Below, in pieces: positions 17,765 through 25,775 of a stretch of DNA of 64,000 bases (position 1 is its first letter; each line of letters begins with the position of its first letter). The position numbers were made by a program, and so were the translations under genes. This DNA comes from Aldehydirespirator sp965116965 (GTDB lineage Bacteria > Actinomycetota > Acidimicrobiia > Acidimicrobiales > Aldehydirespiratoraceae), in contig OZ220743.1 in NCBI GenBank assembly GCA_965116965.1, forward strand, positions 3,038,001 to 3,102,000, read 5' to 3'. The notes under the pieces were generated by a model. That model saw only the letters and a list, made by a program, of their open reading frames with translations. It was not told where the DNA came from and did no database searches.

Positions 17765-19032
17765 ACGCGCCCGCTTCTCCCGAACCGGCCGACACGCCCA
17801 GCCCGCAGCCTGCAAGCCTCAAGGCTCGACTCACAGCCAAACTCATCGACGCCACCATCGCCGCCGCCATCGCATTCGCAGCATTTCTGTTCTTTGGATT
17901 CGCTACGCTGGATGTGTTCGAGCCGAGGGTGTATACGGCCGCCGAGGCGTACATCTTTGCCTCACCCTTCCTCGGCGTGCTGTTGTTTGAGGCTGCGCTG
18001 ATCGCGAGTACGGCACGCAAGGGCACCACCGCCGGAAAGAAGCTTCTCAACATCAGAGTCGTCGCCCAAGTCAACTCGAACCCGCCGTCGCCGCTGAGAA
18101 CGATCATTCGCTGGGCCGTGCCGCTGGTTGTGGCAGCGCCTCTGGTCGACGCGTTCATCCGAGAAATCCCCGAACTTGCAGGCACCGAGCCTGAGCCCGC
18201 GCTATCCGGGCGGGCTTGGTGGCTGTGGGTCGCGGTGGGCTGGTGGCTGCTGGTGCACGCCTCGGCGCTGTGGGACAGCCAGCGGCGTGGATGGCATGAC
18301 AAGGCAGCAGGCACGGTCGTCGTCAAAGCACCACGACCCCGCCGCTCCGCTCAGGGCCACGAGTGGCCGGCGGTGCGCGCAGTGGCGGCGCGACCTGCCG
18401 TTCGGGTGACCATGCACGAAGCTGTAGAGCTAGGCGGCCTGCGGAGGCGGATCGTCGCGAGGGTTGTCGACGCTGTCGTCCTGGCCGTTCTCGCGGCCGT
18501 GTTGACGGTGCTGGGCTTCCTGGTCGCGTTCTTCATGGGGATCGGCTCGCTTCATCTGGCGGCGGCGCTGCTGATTGTGGCGGTGCTGGCGGTGGCGGTT
18601 TGGTATGAGGTTCCGGCCGTCTGCCGGCTGGGCCGGACGTTCGGCAAGAATCTCGCTGGCATCGGGATAGTTCGATGCGAGGATCCGGACGCACCGATCG
18701 CGGACCCGCGGCCCTGTGACCTCAAACAGAGCATGCTGCGCTGGGCGATCCCCCACGGCGCCGGTGTGCTGGTCGGGGTCGTGTCGTTGCTGATCGCCAT
18801 TCCAAAGATGGGGAACTACGGCGGGCTGGTCGGCATGGGCGCGGGCGTGGCGGCGTGGGCGCTCGTGTACGCGTCGCTGCTGTTCGACAGGAACGGCCGC
18901 GGCTGGCACGACAAGGCAGCAGGCACCACCGTCATCAAAGCGCCACGGCAGCACGCCCCCGTGCAGGGTCACTACCTGCTGGCGAAATGGCAGCGGAGGT
19001 GGCAGCGACGGCTCGACCGTTCATTCCGATGA
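17761..19032 (+). CDS. Tandem double-RDD membrane protein
   Basis: 423-aa protein made of two RDD domains in one chain. Domain 1 (residues about 20-195) has LTAKLIDATIAAAIAF, GTTAGKKLLNIRV and RRGWHDKAAGTVVV. Domain 2 (about 220-400) has IVARVVDAVVLAVL, GRTFGKNLAGIGI and GRGWHDKAAGTTVI. ATG 17761 overlaps the upstream RTX stop (ATGA), and its own stop overlaps the next RTX start (ATGA at 19029). The centre of domain 1 is nearly identical in DNA to the 7147-7794 gene, while domain 2 resembles the 9273 protein. It was probably formed by fusion of two RDD genes after loss of the RTX gene between them, which is inference. Confidence 0.85.
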   Translation: MNAPASPEPADTPSPQPASLKARLTAKLIDATIAAAIAFAAFLFFGFATLDVFEPRVYTAAEAYIFASPFLGVLLFEAALIASTARKGTTAGKKLLNIRVVAQVNSNPPSPLRTIIRWAVPLVVAAPLVDAFIREIPELAGTEPEPALSGRAWWLWVAVGWWLLVHASALWDSQRRGWHDKAAGTVVVKAPRPRRSAQGHEWPAVRAVAARPAVRVTMHEAVELGGLRRRIVARVVDAVVLAVLAAVLTVLGFLVAFFMGIGSLHLAAALLIVAVLAVAVWYEVPAVCRLGRTFGKNLAGIGIVRCEDPDAPIADPRPCDLKQSMLRWAIPHGAGVLVGVVSLLIAIPKMGNYGGLVGMGAGVAAWALVYASLLFDRNGRGWHDKAAGTTVIKAPRQHAPVQGHYLLAKWQRRWQRRLDRSFR

Positions 19033-19619
19033 CCAGACTTCTCGGGAGCGTCGAACTCGACCGTCGAGACGACAGCCTCGTCGGTGCCACAGGCTGCGCC
19101 ATCGTCGGAGCCGACACATACGCGGTGGGCTACCCCACAGCGGTCAAAGTCATCGCCGGCCCCGGCGACGACACCCTCTACGGAGGCGATGCGACCCTCA
19201 TCGGCGCGACCGACGGCGACGATCTGCTGTGGGGCGGCTCCGGAGACGACACCCTCTACGGCGGCAACGGCAGCGACACACTCTGGCGCGGCGACGGCGC
19301 CGACGCGCTCTACGGCAACCGCCGCGACGACAAGCTCTACGGCGGAGCGGGAGATGACACCGCCGTCGGCGGCGGCGAGAACGACCGGATCTTCGGCGGG
19401 CCTGGTGACGACAGCCTCGACGGCCACGCCGGCAACGACACCCTCTGGGGCGGACCCGGCACCGACGTGCTGCGCGGCGACAACGGCGACGACACACTCT
19501 GGGGCGGCACAGGTGACGACACCCTCACCGGCGGCGCCGGGGGTCTCTGCGCCGACGACCTCGACGGCAACACCCAAAACGACACGCTCTGGCGCGGCGA
19601 CGGCGCCGACACATCATGA
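19029..19619 (+). CDS. RTX repeat protein, 3' truncated at repeat copy D
   Basis: 196-aa frame starting at ATG 19029 (ATGA overlap with the RDD-RDD gene). A short N-terminal part (MTRLLGSVELDRRDD) leads through TGCAIVGADTY to about 15 RTX units. It has no export signal that I can see. The coding sequence is cut where repeat copy D begins (19610), leaving a three-codon run-on to TGA. The segment 19170-19540 is nearly identical to 8605-9060 of the frameshifted RTX gene and supplies the intact reference for its indels. Probably a non-functional remnant, but the frame is open. Confidence 0.6.
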   Translation: MTRLLGSVELDRRDDSLVGATGCAIVGADTYAVGYPTAVKVIAGPGDDTLYGGDATLIGATDGDDLLWGGSGDDTLYGGNGSDTLWRGDGADALYGNRRDDKLYGGAGDDTAVGGGENDRIFGGPGDDSLDGHAGNDTLWGGPGTDVLRGDNGDDTLWGGTGDDTLTGGAGGLCADDLDGNTQNDTLWRGDGADTS

Positions 19620-19877
19620 CGACGCGACCACCGCCGCCAACCGCCGACACTGCCCCCACATCGCACAGACAGCGACCACCGACGACCCCGCCGACACAGC
19701 ATCGACGTCGGCACAGCCAACAGCCGCTTCGGCCTCGCCATCTTGTCCAAACCCCCTCCTCGACAAGAAATGGTCCCAGCGAACGGGGAATCACCACCTC
19801 CACGAACGGGGAATCTCAAGAAAGGGCAAGAAAACGCCTTGGTATTCCAACGGATTCTGAGGTATGGATGGGCCCAC
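19610..19877. repeat. Recombinogenic repeat, copy D
   Basis: 268 bp nearly identical to 10599-10866. Boxes GAACGGGGAATC lie at 19781 and 19804, and TTGGTATTCCAA ends at 19850. Its left edge truncates an RTX gene. Its right edge lies 20 bp before the start codon of the SDR gene, at the border between the repeat-rich array and the core block. No gene is seen between 19620 and 19896. Confidence 0.85.
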
Positions 19878-19896
19878 TTAGGAAGGGGACCACTCA

Positions 19897-20631
19897 ATGC
19901 CGACTGCCATCGTGACCGGAGGAGCTAGGGGTCTGGGCCGGGTCTACTGCTTGGCCCTGGCCGGCGAGGGGTTCGACATCGTCGTGGCCGACGTGCTCGA
20001 CACCGCCGAGGCCGTCGATCAGATCGAAGCCGGCGGTGGGCGAGCCATCGGCTGCCGCGCCGACATCAGCTCCAGGGCAGACACCGAGGCTGTGGCCGCG
20101 GCCGCAGCCGAGGCCTTCGGCACGATCGACGTGCTGATCAACAACGCCGCTTACTACTCCCAGATCGTCCGGGGCGCATTCAACGCGGTCTCGCTACGGG
20201 AATGGGACCGGGCCTTCGAGGTCAACGTGCGGGGCGCCTGGCTCATGTGCTGCGCGGTCTACCGCTACATGAAGAAGCAGGGATCGGGGAAGATCATCAA
20301 CATCTCCTCGACCACCTGCTTCAAGGGCACGGTCGGCTTCCCCCACTACGTGGTGAGCAAGACCGCCCTGATCGGCTTGACCCGCTGCCTGGCCGAAGAA
20401 CTCGGCCCCGACGGGATAACCGTCAACACGGTCACCCCCGACCTGATCCCCGAGCCGGCGCTGCGTCCCTCCGACGCCGCCAGCGACGAGTTCGTGGTGG
20501 CCGGGCGCTCCATCAAGCGCACCCAGGTCCCCGAGGACATGGTCGGAACGATCCTCTATCTCGCCGGCCGTGGCTCCGACTTCGTGACCGGCCAGAACAT
20601 CGTGGTCAACGGGGGCGCCTTCTACCAGTAG
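19897..20631 (+). CDS. SDR-family NAD(P)-dependent oxidoreductase
   Basis: 244-aa short-chain dehydrogenase. It has the glycine-rich cofactor motif TGGARGLGR near residue 8, the NNAAYY motif near residue 88, and the catalytic set Ser (NISSTT), Tyr and Lys in YVVSK near residue 150. The length is normal for classical SDRs. VVADV after beta-2 suggests NAD preference. ATG 19897 follows an AGGAAGGGGA ribosome site that lies just inside or after repeat copy D, so transcription could start in the repeat. The substrate cannot be told from sequence. Confidence 0.9.
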   Translation: MPTAIVTGGARGLGRVYCLALAGEGFDIVVADVLDTAEAVDQIEAGGGRAIGCRADISSRADTEAVAAAAAEAFGTIDVLINNAAYYSQIVRGAFNAVSLREWDRAFEVNVRGAWLMCCAVYRYMKKQGSGKIINISSTTCFKGTVGFPHYVVSKTALIGLTRCLAEELGPDGITVNTVTPDLIPEPALRPSDAASDEFVVAGRSIKRTQVPEDMVGTILYLAGRGSDFVTGQNIVVNGGAFYQ

Positions 20632-20646
20632 CTCGGCCGCGCCGTC

Positions 20647-21228
20647 CTAGTCTTTGAGCAGCTCCAGCAGGGCTCGCAGGGCTCGGGCGCGGTGGCTCAT
20701 GGCGTTCTTGGCCGCCGGGCCCAACTCGGCGAAGGTGCGCCCGCCGGCCTCGGCCGGCACGAACACGGGGTCGTAGCCGAAGCCGCCCTCGCCTCGGGGC
20801 TCGGTGGTGATTGCCCCCTCGACGACGCCCTCAGCCGACAGGCTGGTGCCGTCCGGATAGCAGACCGCGGCCACCGTCCGGAACCGGGCGGTCCTCTCAG
20901 ACGGCGGCACGTTGCTCATCTCGGCCAGCAGCCGGGCCAGGTTGTCGGCATAGCTGGCGTCGGGTCCCGCGTACCGGGCCGACCAGACCCCGGGCGCTCC
21001 GCCGAGGGCGTCAACCTCCAATCCAGTGTCGTCGGCCAGCGCGGCCGCTCCCGCGAAGTCGCACACCGCCCTGGCCTTGAGCATGGCGTTGCCCACCAGG
21101 GTGTCAGCGTCCTCGGCCACCTCGCCCACGCCCGCGGGCCGGGGCAGCAACACTGCGTGGCCCTCCAGCACCCCGGCCATCTCGGCCACTTTGTCGGGAT
21201 TGGCGCTGGCGCAGACCAGCTCGATCAT
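20647..21228 (-). CDS. rdgB: XTP/dITP diphosphatase (RdgB/HAM1)
   Basis: 193-aa house-cleaning nucleotide pyrophosphatase that removes ITP, XTP and dITP. The N-terminal CASANPDKVAEM matches the nucleotide-binding loop. ALADDTGLEVDALGG, GVWSARYAG, GGFGYDPVF and the C-terminal SHRARAL are all family signatures. ATG 21228 overlaps the stop of rph by 4 nt (ATGA), the usual rph-rdgB arrangement, so the two are coupled. Confidence 0.95.
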   Translation of the reverse strand: MIELVCASANPDKVAEMAGVLEGHAVLLPRPAGVGEVAEDADTLVGNAMLKARAVCDFAGAAALADDTGLEVDALGGAPGVWSARYAGPDASYADNLARLLAEMSNVPPSERTARFRTVAAVCYPDGTSLSAEGVVEGAITTEPRGEGGFGYDPVFVPAEAGGRTFAELGPAAKNAMSHRARALRALLELLKD

Positions 21229-21965
21229 CTTGGCGGGGGCGGGTTCGCGAGGATGGACCGCTGGGCGGCCACGATCTCGGAGATCCCCTTCGAGGCCAGG
21301 TCGAGAAGCTCGTCGAGCTGGGACCTCGTGAAGGGCCGGCCCTCGGCGGTGCCCTGCACCTCCACCAGCTCGCCCTCGCCGGTCATAACCACATTGAAGT
21401 CGACGTCGGCGCGGGCGTCCTCGGAGTAGGGCAGGTCCAGCAGCGCCACGCCGTCTATCAGGCCGACGCTCACGGCGGCGCACTCCCCCACTATCGGCGA
21501 CGACCGCAGAGCGCCGTCCTGCATCAGCCTCCTCACCGCGTCGTGCAGGGCCAGGTAGCCCCCGCAGATCGACGCGGTGCGGGTGCCGCCGTCGGCCTGC
21601 AGCACGTCGCAGTCCACGATCACCTGACGCTGACCAAGCGCAGCCAGGTCGACGACCGTGCGCAGCGACCGGCCGATTAGGCGCTGTATCTCCTTGGTGC
21701 GGCCTCCCACCCGGCGAGAGACCCGCTCCGGCGACGATCCCGGCAGCATCGAGTACTCGGCGGTGAGCCATCCGCTGCCGCGCTCGCGCATCCACCGGGG
21801 CACGTCGTCGTCGACCGACGCCGTGCACAGCACCCGGGTGGCCCCGAACTCCGCCAGCACGGATCCGCCGGCCATGGTGGTGTAGTCGCGCCGGAACCTC
21901 AGCGGTCGCAGCTCGTCGGGCCTGCGACCGTCGTCGCGCCGCCCGTCGGCCCCGATGGCGGTCAC
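21225..21965 (-). CDS. rph: Ribonuclease PH
   Basis: 246-aa phosphorolytic 3'-5' exoribonuclease for tRNA 3' maturation. Signatures are GSVLAEFGATRVLCTASV, the substrate loop GWLTAEYSMLPGS, GGRTKEIQRLIGRSLR and the catalytic DCDVLQADGGTRTASI, then DLPYSEDARADVDFN and VEVQGTAEG. Full length. First gene of a coupled pair with rdgB; the MBL hydrolase stop is 10 bp upstream, so the three form one operon. Confidence 0.96.
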   Translation of the reverse strand: MTAIGADGRRDDGRRPDELRPLRFRRDYTTMAGGSVLAEFGATRVLCTASVDDDVPRWMRERGSGWLTAEYSMLPGSSPERVSRRVGGRTKEIQRLIGRSLRTVVDLAALGQRQVIVDCDVLQADGGTRTASICGGYLALHDAVRRLMQDGALRSSPIVGECAAVSVGLIDGVALLDLPYSEDARADVDFNVVMTGEGELVEVQGTAEGRPFTRSQLDELLDLASKGISEIVAAQRSILANPPPPR

Positions 21966-21975
21966 TGCTGGTGCC

Positions 21976-22719
21976 TCACACCGTCAGGACCAGGCCGGGG
22001 CGGGCCACGGCCACCTCACCGGCGAACGCCTCGCCGGCCTCGGCCAGCTGGGCGTCGGGGTCGCAGCCCGGCGCCAGATGGGTGAGCACCAGCCGCTCCG
22101 CTCCGGCCACCGAAGCGGCCCGGGCCGCCTGCCGGGCGCTCATGTGGGGGATGCCCTCGTCCTCGTGCTCGCAGCCGTGGCTGGCGTCGCACATGGCCAC
22201 GTGGATGCCCTTCCCCAGCGACCGGAAGTCCCAGCCGGGCCCGGTGTCGGAGCTGAAGGCGAACGAGCGGCCCCCCGCGTCCACCCGCACGGCCAGTGTC
22301 TCCACCGGATGGTCGGTGAGGGCGAAGCTCCACCGCTGGTCGCCGACGGTCAGCTTCGACGAGGGGTCGATCACGTTCCAGGCCAGCGGATCGGCCCGGC
22401 CCGACCGCATCACGGTGATGGCCCTGTCCATGGCCCGGGTCTCGGCCGTGCCGTAGACGGGGACGCGGTCGCGGGGCACGAACCAGATGTACACGTTGCG
22501 GATCACCGGCAGTTCCAGCCAGTGGTCGGGATGGCAGTGGGTGGCGACGATGGCGCTGACGTCGGCGAGGTCTATGGCCTCCTGGAGGGGTCCCAGCGTT
22601 CCCGGCCCGCAGTCGAGAACTACCGCTGCGGAGTCGCTTCGCACCAGGTAGCCGGTGCAGGGGTTGCCGGGCGCGGCGTAGCTGCCGCTGCAACCAAGAA
22701 CCGTGACCGTCAGCGCCAC
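21976..22719 (-). CDS. MBL-fold metallohydrolase (RNase Z-like)
   Basis: 247-aa metallo-beta-lactamase-fold hydrolase. The metal-binding motif THCHPDHW, the Asp ligand in SSDTGPG and THLAPG near the C-terminus are present. The start VTVLGCSGSYAAPGNPCTGYLV is typical of the RNase Z/CPDP-like branch. Gene order MBL-rph-rdgB is common in actinobacteria and hints at RNA processing, but the substrate is not known. Promoter region lies in 22720-22848. Confidence 0.88.
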   Translation of the reverse strand: MALTVTVLGCSGSYAAPGNPCTGYLVRSDSAAVVLDCGPGTLGPLQEAIDLADVSAIVATHCHPDHWLELPVIRNVYIWFVPRDRVPVYGTAETRAMDRAITVMRSGRADPLAWNVIDPSSKLTVGDQRWSFALTDHPVETLAVRVDAGGRSFAFSSDTGPGWDFRSLGKGIHVAMCDASHGCEHEDEGIPHMSARQAARAASVAGAERLVLTHLAPGCDPDAQLAEAGEAFAGEVAVARPGLVLTV

Positions 22720-22845
22720 GAGACCACTCCGCTCGGAGCGGTGTCATTCCCGCTCTTGTTCGCTTCGCTCACGGGCCGCTCGGGCCACGGCCTCGCTACG
22801 CCCATCGAGGAGTCATCCACGGATCGCGAGACCACTCCGCTCGGC
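22716..22845. repeat. 17-bp direct repeat between MBL gene and rpmG
   Basis: GAGACCACTCCGCTCGG occurs at about 22718 and again at about 22828, roughly 110 bp apart, in the non-coding gap between the MBL hydrolase gene and rpmG. The sequence between the copies shows no gene. It may be a small duplication or a repeat shared across the genome. Confidence 0.5.
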
Positions 22846-22848
22846 CTC

Positions 22849-23010
22849 TTAGCGCTCCTCCTTGAAGACCACGTGCTTGCGGATCACCGGGTCGTACTTC
22901 TTGAGTTCGATGCGATGGCGCGTGTTGGTCTTGTTCTTGGTGGTCACGTAGGTGTAGCCGGTGCCGGCGGTGGACCGGAGCTTGATGATGGGACGCTTGT
23001 CGCTGGCCAT
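22849..23010 (-). CDS. rpmG: 50S ribosomal protein L33
   Basis: 53-aa frame, below usual ORF length cut-offs. MASDKRPIIKLRSTAGTGY, YVTTKNKTNTRHRIELKKYD and the Lys-rich end are diagnostic of L33. ATG 23010 follows AAGGAGG. The N-terminal region lacks the CxxC pairs of zinc-binding paralogues, so this is the zinc-independent form. It lies 15 bp after rpmB and is surely co-transcribed with it. Confidence 0.96.
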   Translation of the reverse strand: MASDKRPIIKLRSTAGTGYTYVTTKNKTNTRHRIELKKYDPVIRKHVVFKEER

Positions 23011-23025
23011 CGCCGCCTCCTTGCT

Positions 23026-23262
23026 CTAGACCTTGCGGCCGTTGCGGCGCATCTCGGCCACCACGCTCTCGATGCCCCGCTTGTCGATGGTCTTGATGGC
23101 CTTGGTGCTCAGACGCAGCTTGATCCAGCGCTTCTCGCTCGGCAGGTAGTAGCGCTTGGTCTGGACGTTGGGATCCCAGCGGCGGCTGGAGCGGCGATGC
23201 GAGTGCGAGAGCTGCTTGCCGAACTGCGGCTTCTTGCCGGTCACCTGGCAGATCTTGGACAT
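23026..23262 (-). CDS. rpmB: 50S ribosomal protein L28
   Basis: 78-aa protein starting at ATG 23262 (MSKICQVTGKKPQFGKQLSH). An upstream ATG at 23298 would add a non-conserved extension. The core SRRWDPNVQTKRYYLP and RLSTKAIKTIDKRG are typical. Only one Cys is present, so the zinc-free type again. First gene of the rpmB-rpmG pair. Confidence 0.96.
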   Translation of the reverse strand: MSKICQVTGKKPQFGKQLSHSHRRSSRRWDPNVQTKRYYLPSEKRWIKLRLSTKAIKTIDKRGIESVVAEMRRNGRKV

Positions 23263-23343
23263 TCGAAGAAGGCTAGCGACGCTCCGCGCTCGCTCCACTG
23301 GAATGTGACGGATGACCGCCGGCCGTCCGCCGGCCCCCGGCGG

Positions 23344-24291
23344 CTAGAAGTAGATGATCTCCGAGGCCCGCTCGGCCACCTCGTCGAGGTCGCCGGTCCA
23401 GGCCTGGCTCGACAGGTATTTCCAGCCGCCGTCGGAAACGATGAACACCACCGTGCCGGCGTCGATGCGCTCGGCCACCCGGACCGCCCCGGCCAGGGCC
23501 GCGCCCGACGACAGTCCCGCGAAGATGCCGGCGTCGGCCAGCCGGCGGGTGTAGTCCACCGACTCGCGGGGCCTCACGATGCGCTTGCCGTTGAGCAGGC
23601 CGGCGCCTCCCCACTTCTCGTACACGGGGGGAATGAAGCCGTCGTCGAGGCTGCGCAGACCGTCGACCATCTCCCCCGCCGGGGGCTCCACCGCGTAGAC
23701 CTCGATGTCGGGGTGCATCTCCTTGAGGTAGGTGCCCACTCCCAACACAGTGCCGCTGGTGCCCAGGCCGGCCACGAAATGGGTCACGTCACCAACGTCC
23801 CGCAGGATCTCGGGGCCGGTGGTCTCGTAGTGGACCCGGGGGTTGGCCTCGTTGGCGTACTGGTACAGGAACACCCAGTCGGGCTGCTCCAGGGCCATCT
23901 GGCGGGCAAGGCGCACCGCCCCGTTCGATCCCTCGGCACCGGGCGACGGCACGATGTCTGCGCCGAACACCTCCAACATCGCTCGGCGCTCGGGCGAGGT
24001 GTTCTCGGGCATGACCACCGTTATCGGGTAGCCCCGGATCCGGGCGATCATGGCCAGTGCGATGCCGGTGTTGCCCGAGGACGGCTCCAGTATCCGCTTG
24101 CCGGGTCCGAGGGTGCCGTCGGCCTCGGCGTCGAGCACCATCGCCTTGGCGATGCGGTCCTTGACCGAGCCGGTGGGGTTGGCGCTCTCGAGCTTGGCCA
24201 CCAGCCGGACATCGGGGTTGGGGCTCAGGTGCGAGACGTCCACGGCCGGCGTGTTGCCGATCAGATCCAGTGCGTCCCGCTTGAGGGCCAT
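23344..24291 (-). CDS. cysM: Cysteine synthase, CysM type
   Basis: 315-aa PLP enzyme of the cysteine synthase family. NPTGSVKDRIA holds the PLP lysine (about residue 44), EPSSGNTGIALAM binds the substrate carboxylate, GLGTSGTVLGVG binds phosphate, and FAGLSSGAAL and VSDGGWKYL are at the C-terminal end. The sequence resembles actinobacterial CysM, which uses O-phosphoserine and the thiocarboxylated carrier CysO. The JAMM peptidase at 28702 fits the Mec role of that pathway, but no cysO gene is seen in the window. Start ATG 24291. Confidence 0.92.
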   Translation of the reverse strand: MALKRDALDLIGNTPAVDVSHLSPNPDVRLVAKLESANPTGSVKDRIAKAMVLDAEADGTLGPGKRILEPSSGNTGIALAMIARIRGYPITVVMPENTSPERRAMLEVFGADIVPSPGAEGSNGAVRLARQMALEQPDWVFLYQYANEANPRVHYETTGPEILRDVGDVTHFVAGLGTSGTVLGVGTYLKEMHPDIEVYAVEPPAGEMVDGLRSLDDGFIPPVYEKWGGAGLLNGKRIVRPRESVDYTRRLADAGIFAGLSSGAALAGAVRVAERIDAGTVVFIVSDGGWKYLSSQAWTGDLDEVAERASEIIYF

Positions 24292-24312
24292 CGTCGTGGT
24301 CCTGTGGTAGTC

Positions 24313-25766
24313 CTAATCCCGAGTAATTCGATCAGGATTATAACTGCGGAGCAGCGCCAACGCGGCAGGCACGGTAAGCGCCGAGATCACCGCCAGAGCG
24401 CCCAGCGACCACGCGTAGGCCGACGACAGGCTGTCCGCCAGCGAGGCGTCCAGCACCGCTTCGGCGTCGTCGAGCAGGCTCCTCACCGCCTCGACGTCTC
24501 CAGCCCTGCGTTCTACGCCCCAGAACAGGACCGCGCCGGAAACGGCCGCTCCGTAGGTCCAGCCCAGCGAGCGGATGAACTGCTGGGCCGAGCTCACACG
24601 ACCCATCTCCGAGGGGGCGGCCTGGCTCTGCAGCTTTGCCAGGCTCGCCGAGGTGATGGTCCCAATCCTCAAGCCGAGGCAGATGAAGGCACCAAAGAGC
24701 ACCGCGAAGGGCGTCCGGGCCGCCGCTGCCAGGGTCACTGCGACTGCCGCGAAGGTGAGGAGGAAGGAGCCGATCAGGACCACGACTGGGGCCTTCATGC
24801 CTCGCTCCTGGAGCCTGCTCGACATCCACGACCCGACTGCCCATCCGATCGTGGGCCACACCACCGCGAAGGCGGCGAACGACAGCGTGGTCCCGCGCCA
24901 GCCCCGCAGGTACAGGGGCAGGAAGACGCTGGCGCCCGTGCCGCCCGCGATGGAGGCGATGGAGACAGCGTGCAGTGGCCACCACTGGCGCCCGGTCATG
25001 TGCGGGATATGGACGATCACGCCGGCGCGGCCCCGGGCGTGACGCACGTACAGGCCGTACAGCAGCGCGGCGAGCGCCATGAGACCGAGACTCGACCACT
25101 GCACTGACGATGTGGCCATCAACAGCGCATGGCGACGCCGCTCATCAATGCGAGGCCCCGCCGGTCCAGTGGCTCTGCCTGGGCCATGGCCTGCGCCGGC
25201 AGCTTGTTCCATCCCGCCACGGCCGCCACGGCGGCGACGGGAAGGTTGACCGCGAAGACCGATCTCCAGCCGAGCGTGCTCACCAGCACCGCGGCCACTG
25301 CGGGACCGCCCATGCCCATCAGGCCCCAGACCGATGCCACCAGGGCATAGGCCCGTGGCCGGAGAGCGTCGTCGTAGGAGAGCCCGATGGAGGTCACGGC
25401 GGTGCCGATCAACGACCCGGTGGCCAGTCCCTGCAGCAGCCGGGCTCCCACCAGTGCTTCCATGGTGGGCGCGGCGGCACACATTGCAGACGTGGCTGCG
25501 AAGACGACGGTGGTGATCCGGTAGGCCCGTCTGGCCCCGGCACCGTCGATGAACGGCCCTATGGCCAGCACCGCTATGGCCGCGGCCAGCAACTCGACGG
25601 TGATCACCCATTGAGTCAGCGCCACTCTCCCGAGGTCGGCGCCGATCTCGGGCAGGGCGGCCGTGACCGACGTGGCGTTGTAGAAGGCCAGCGCCATTGA
25701 GGCCATCCCCGCCAGCGACACCGCCCGGTTCTCCGGCGCCATCAGGCCTCGGGCCGGGCGACTCAT
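24313..25766 (-). pseudogene. MFS transporter with single frameshift
   Basis: Two adjacent frames make one major-facilitator protein of about 480 residues, closely related to the gene just upstream. The first part (ATG 25766) has the usual N-terminal helices and GPFIDGAGARRAY loop and stops at GVAMRC near 25119. The second frame continues with ALLMATSSVQWSSLGL through helices 7-14 to 24313. In the paralogue the join reads through without a break. Restoring one G after ATG near 25129 would make GVAMALLMATS, so a one-base loss explains the break. This could be a true pseudogene or an assembly error. Substrate unknown. Confidence 0.8.
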
Positions 25767-25775
25767 CTCACGAAC

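Noticed and set aside
22720..22848. tRNA or riboswitch in the gap before rpmG
   Set aside because: No cloverleaf or conserved T-arm; only a 17-bp direct repeat is seen.
24313..25766. Two separate half-size transporters
   Set aside because: The two frames align end to end with the adjacent full-length paralogue, so one frameshifted gene is the simpler reading.
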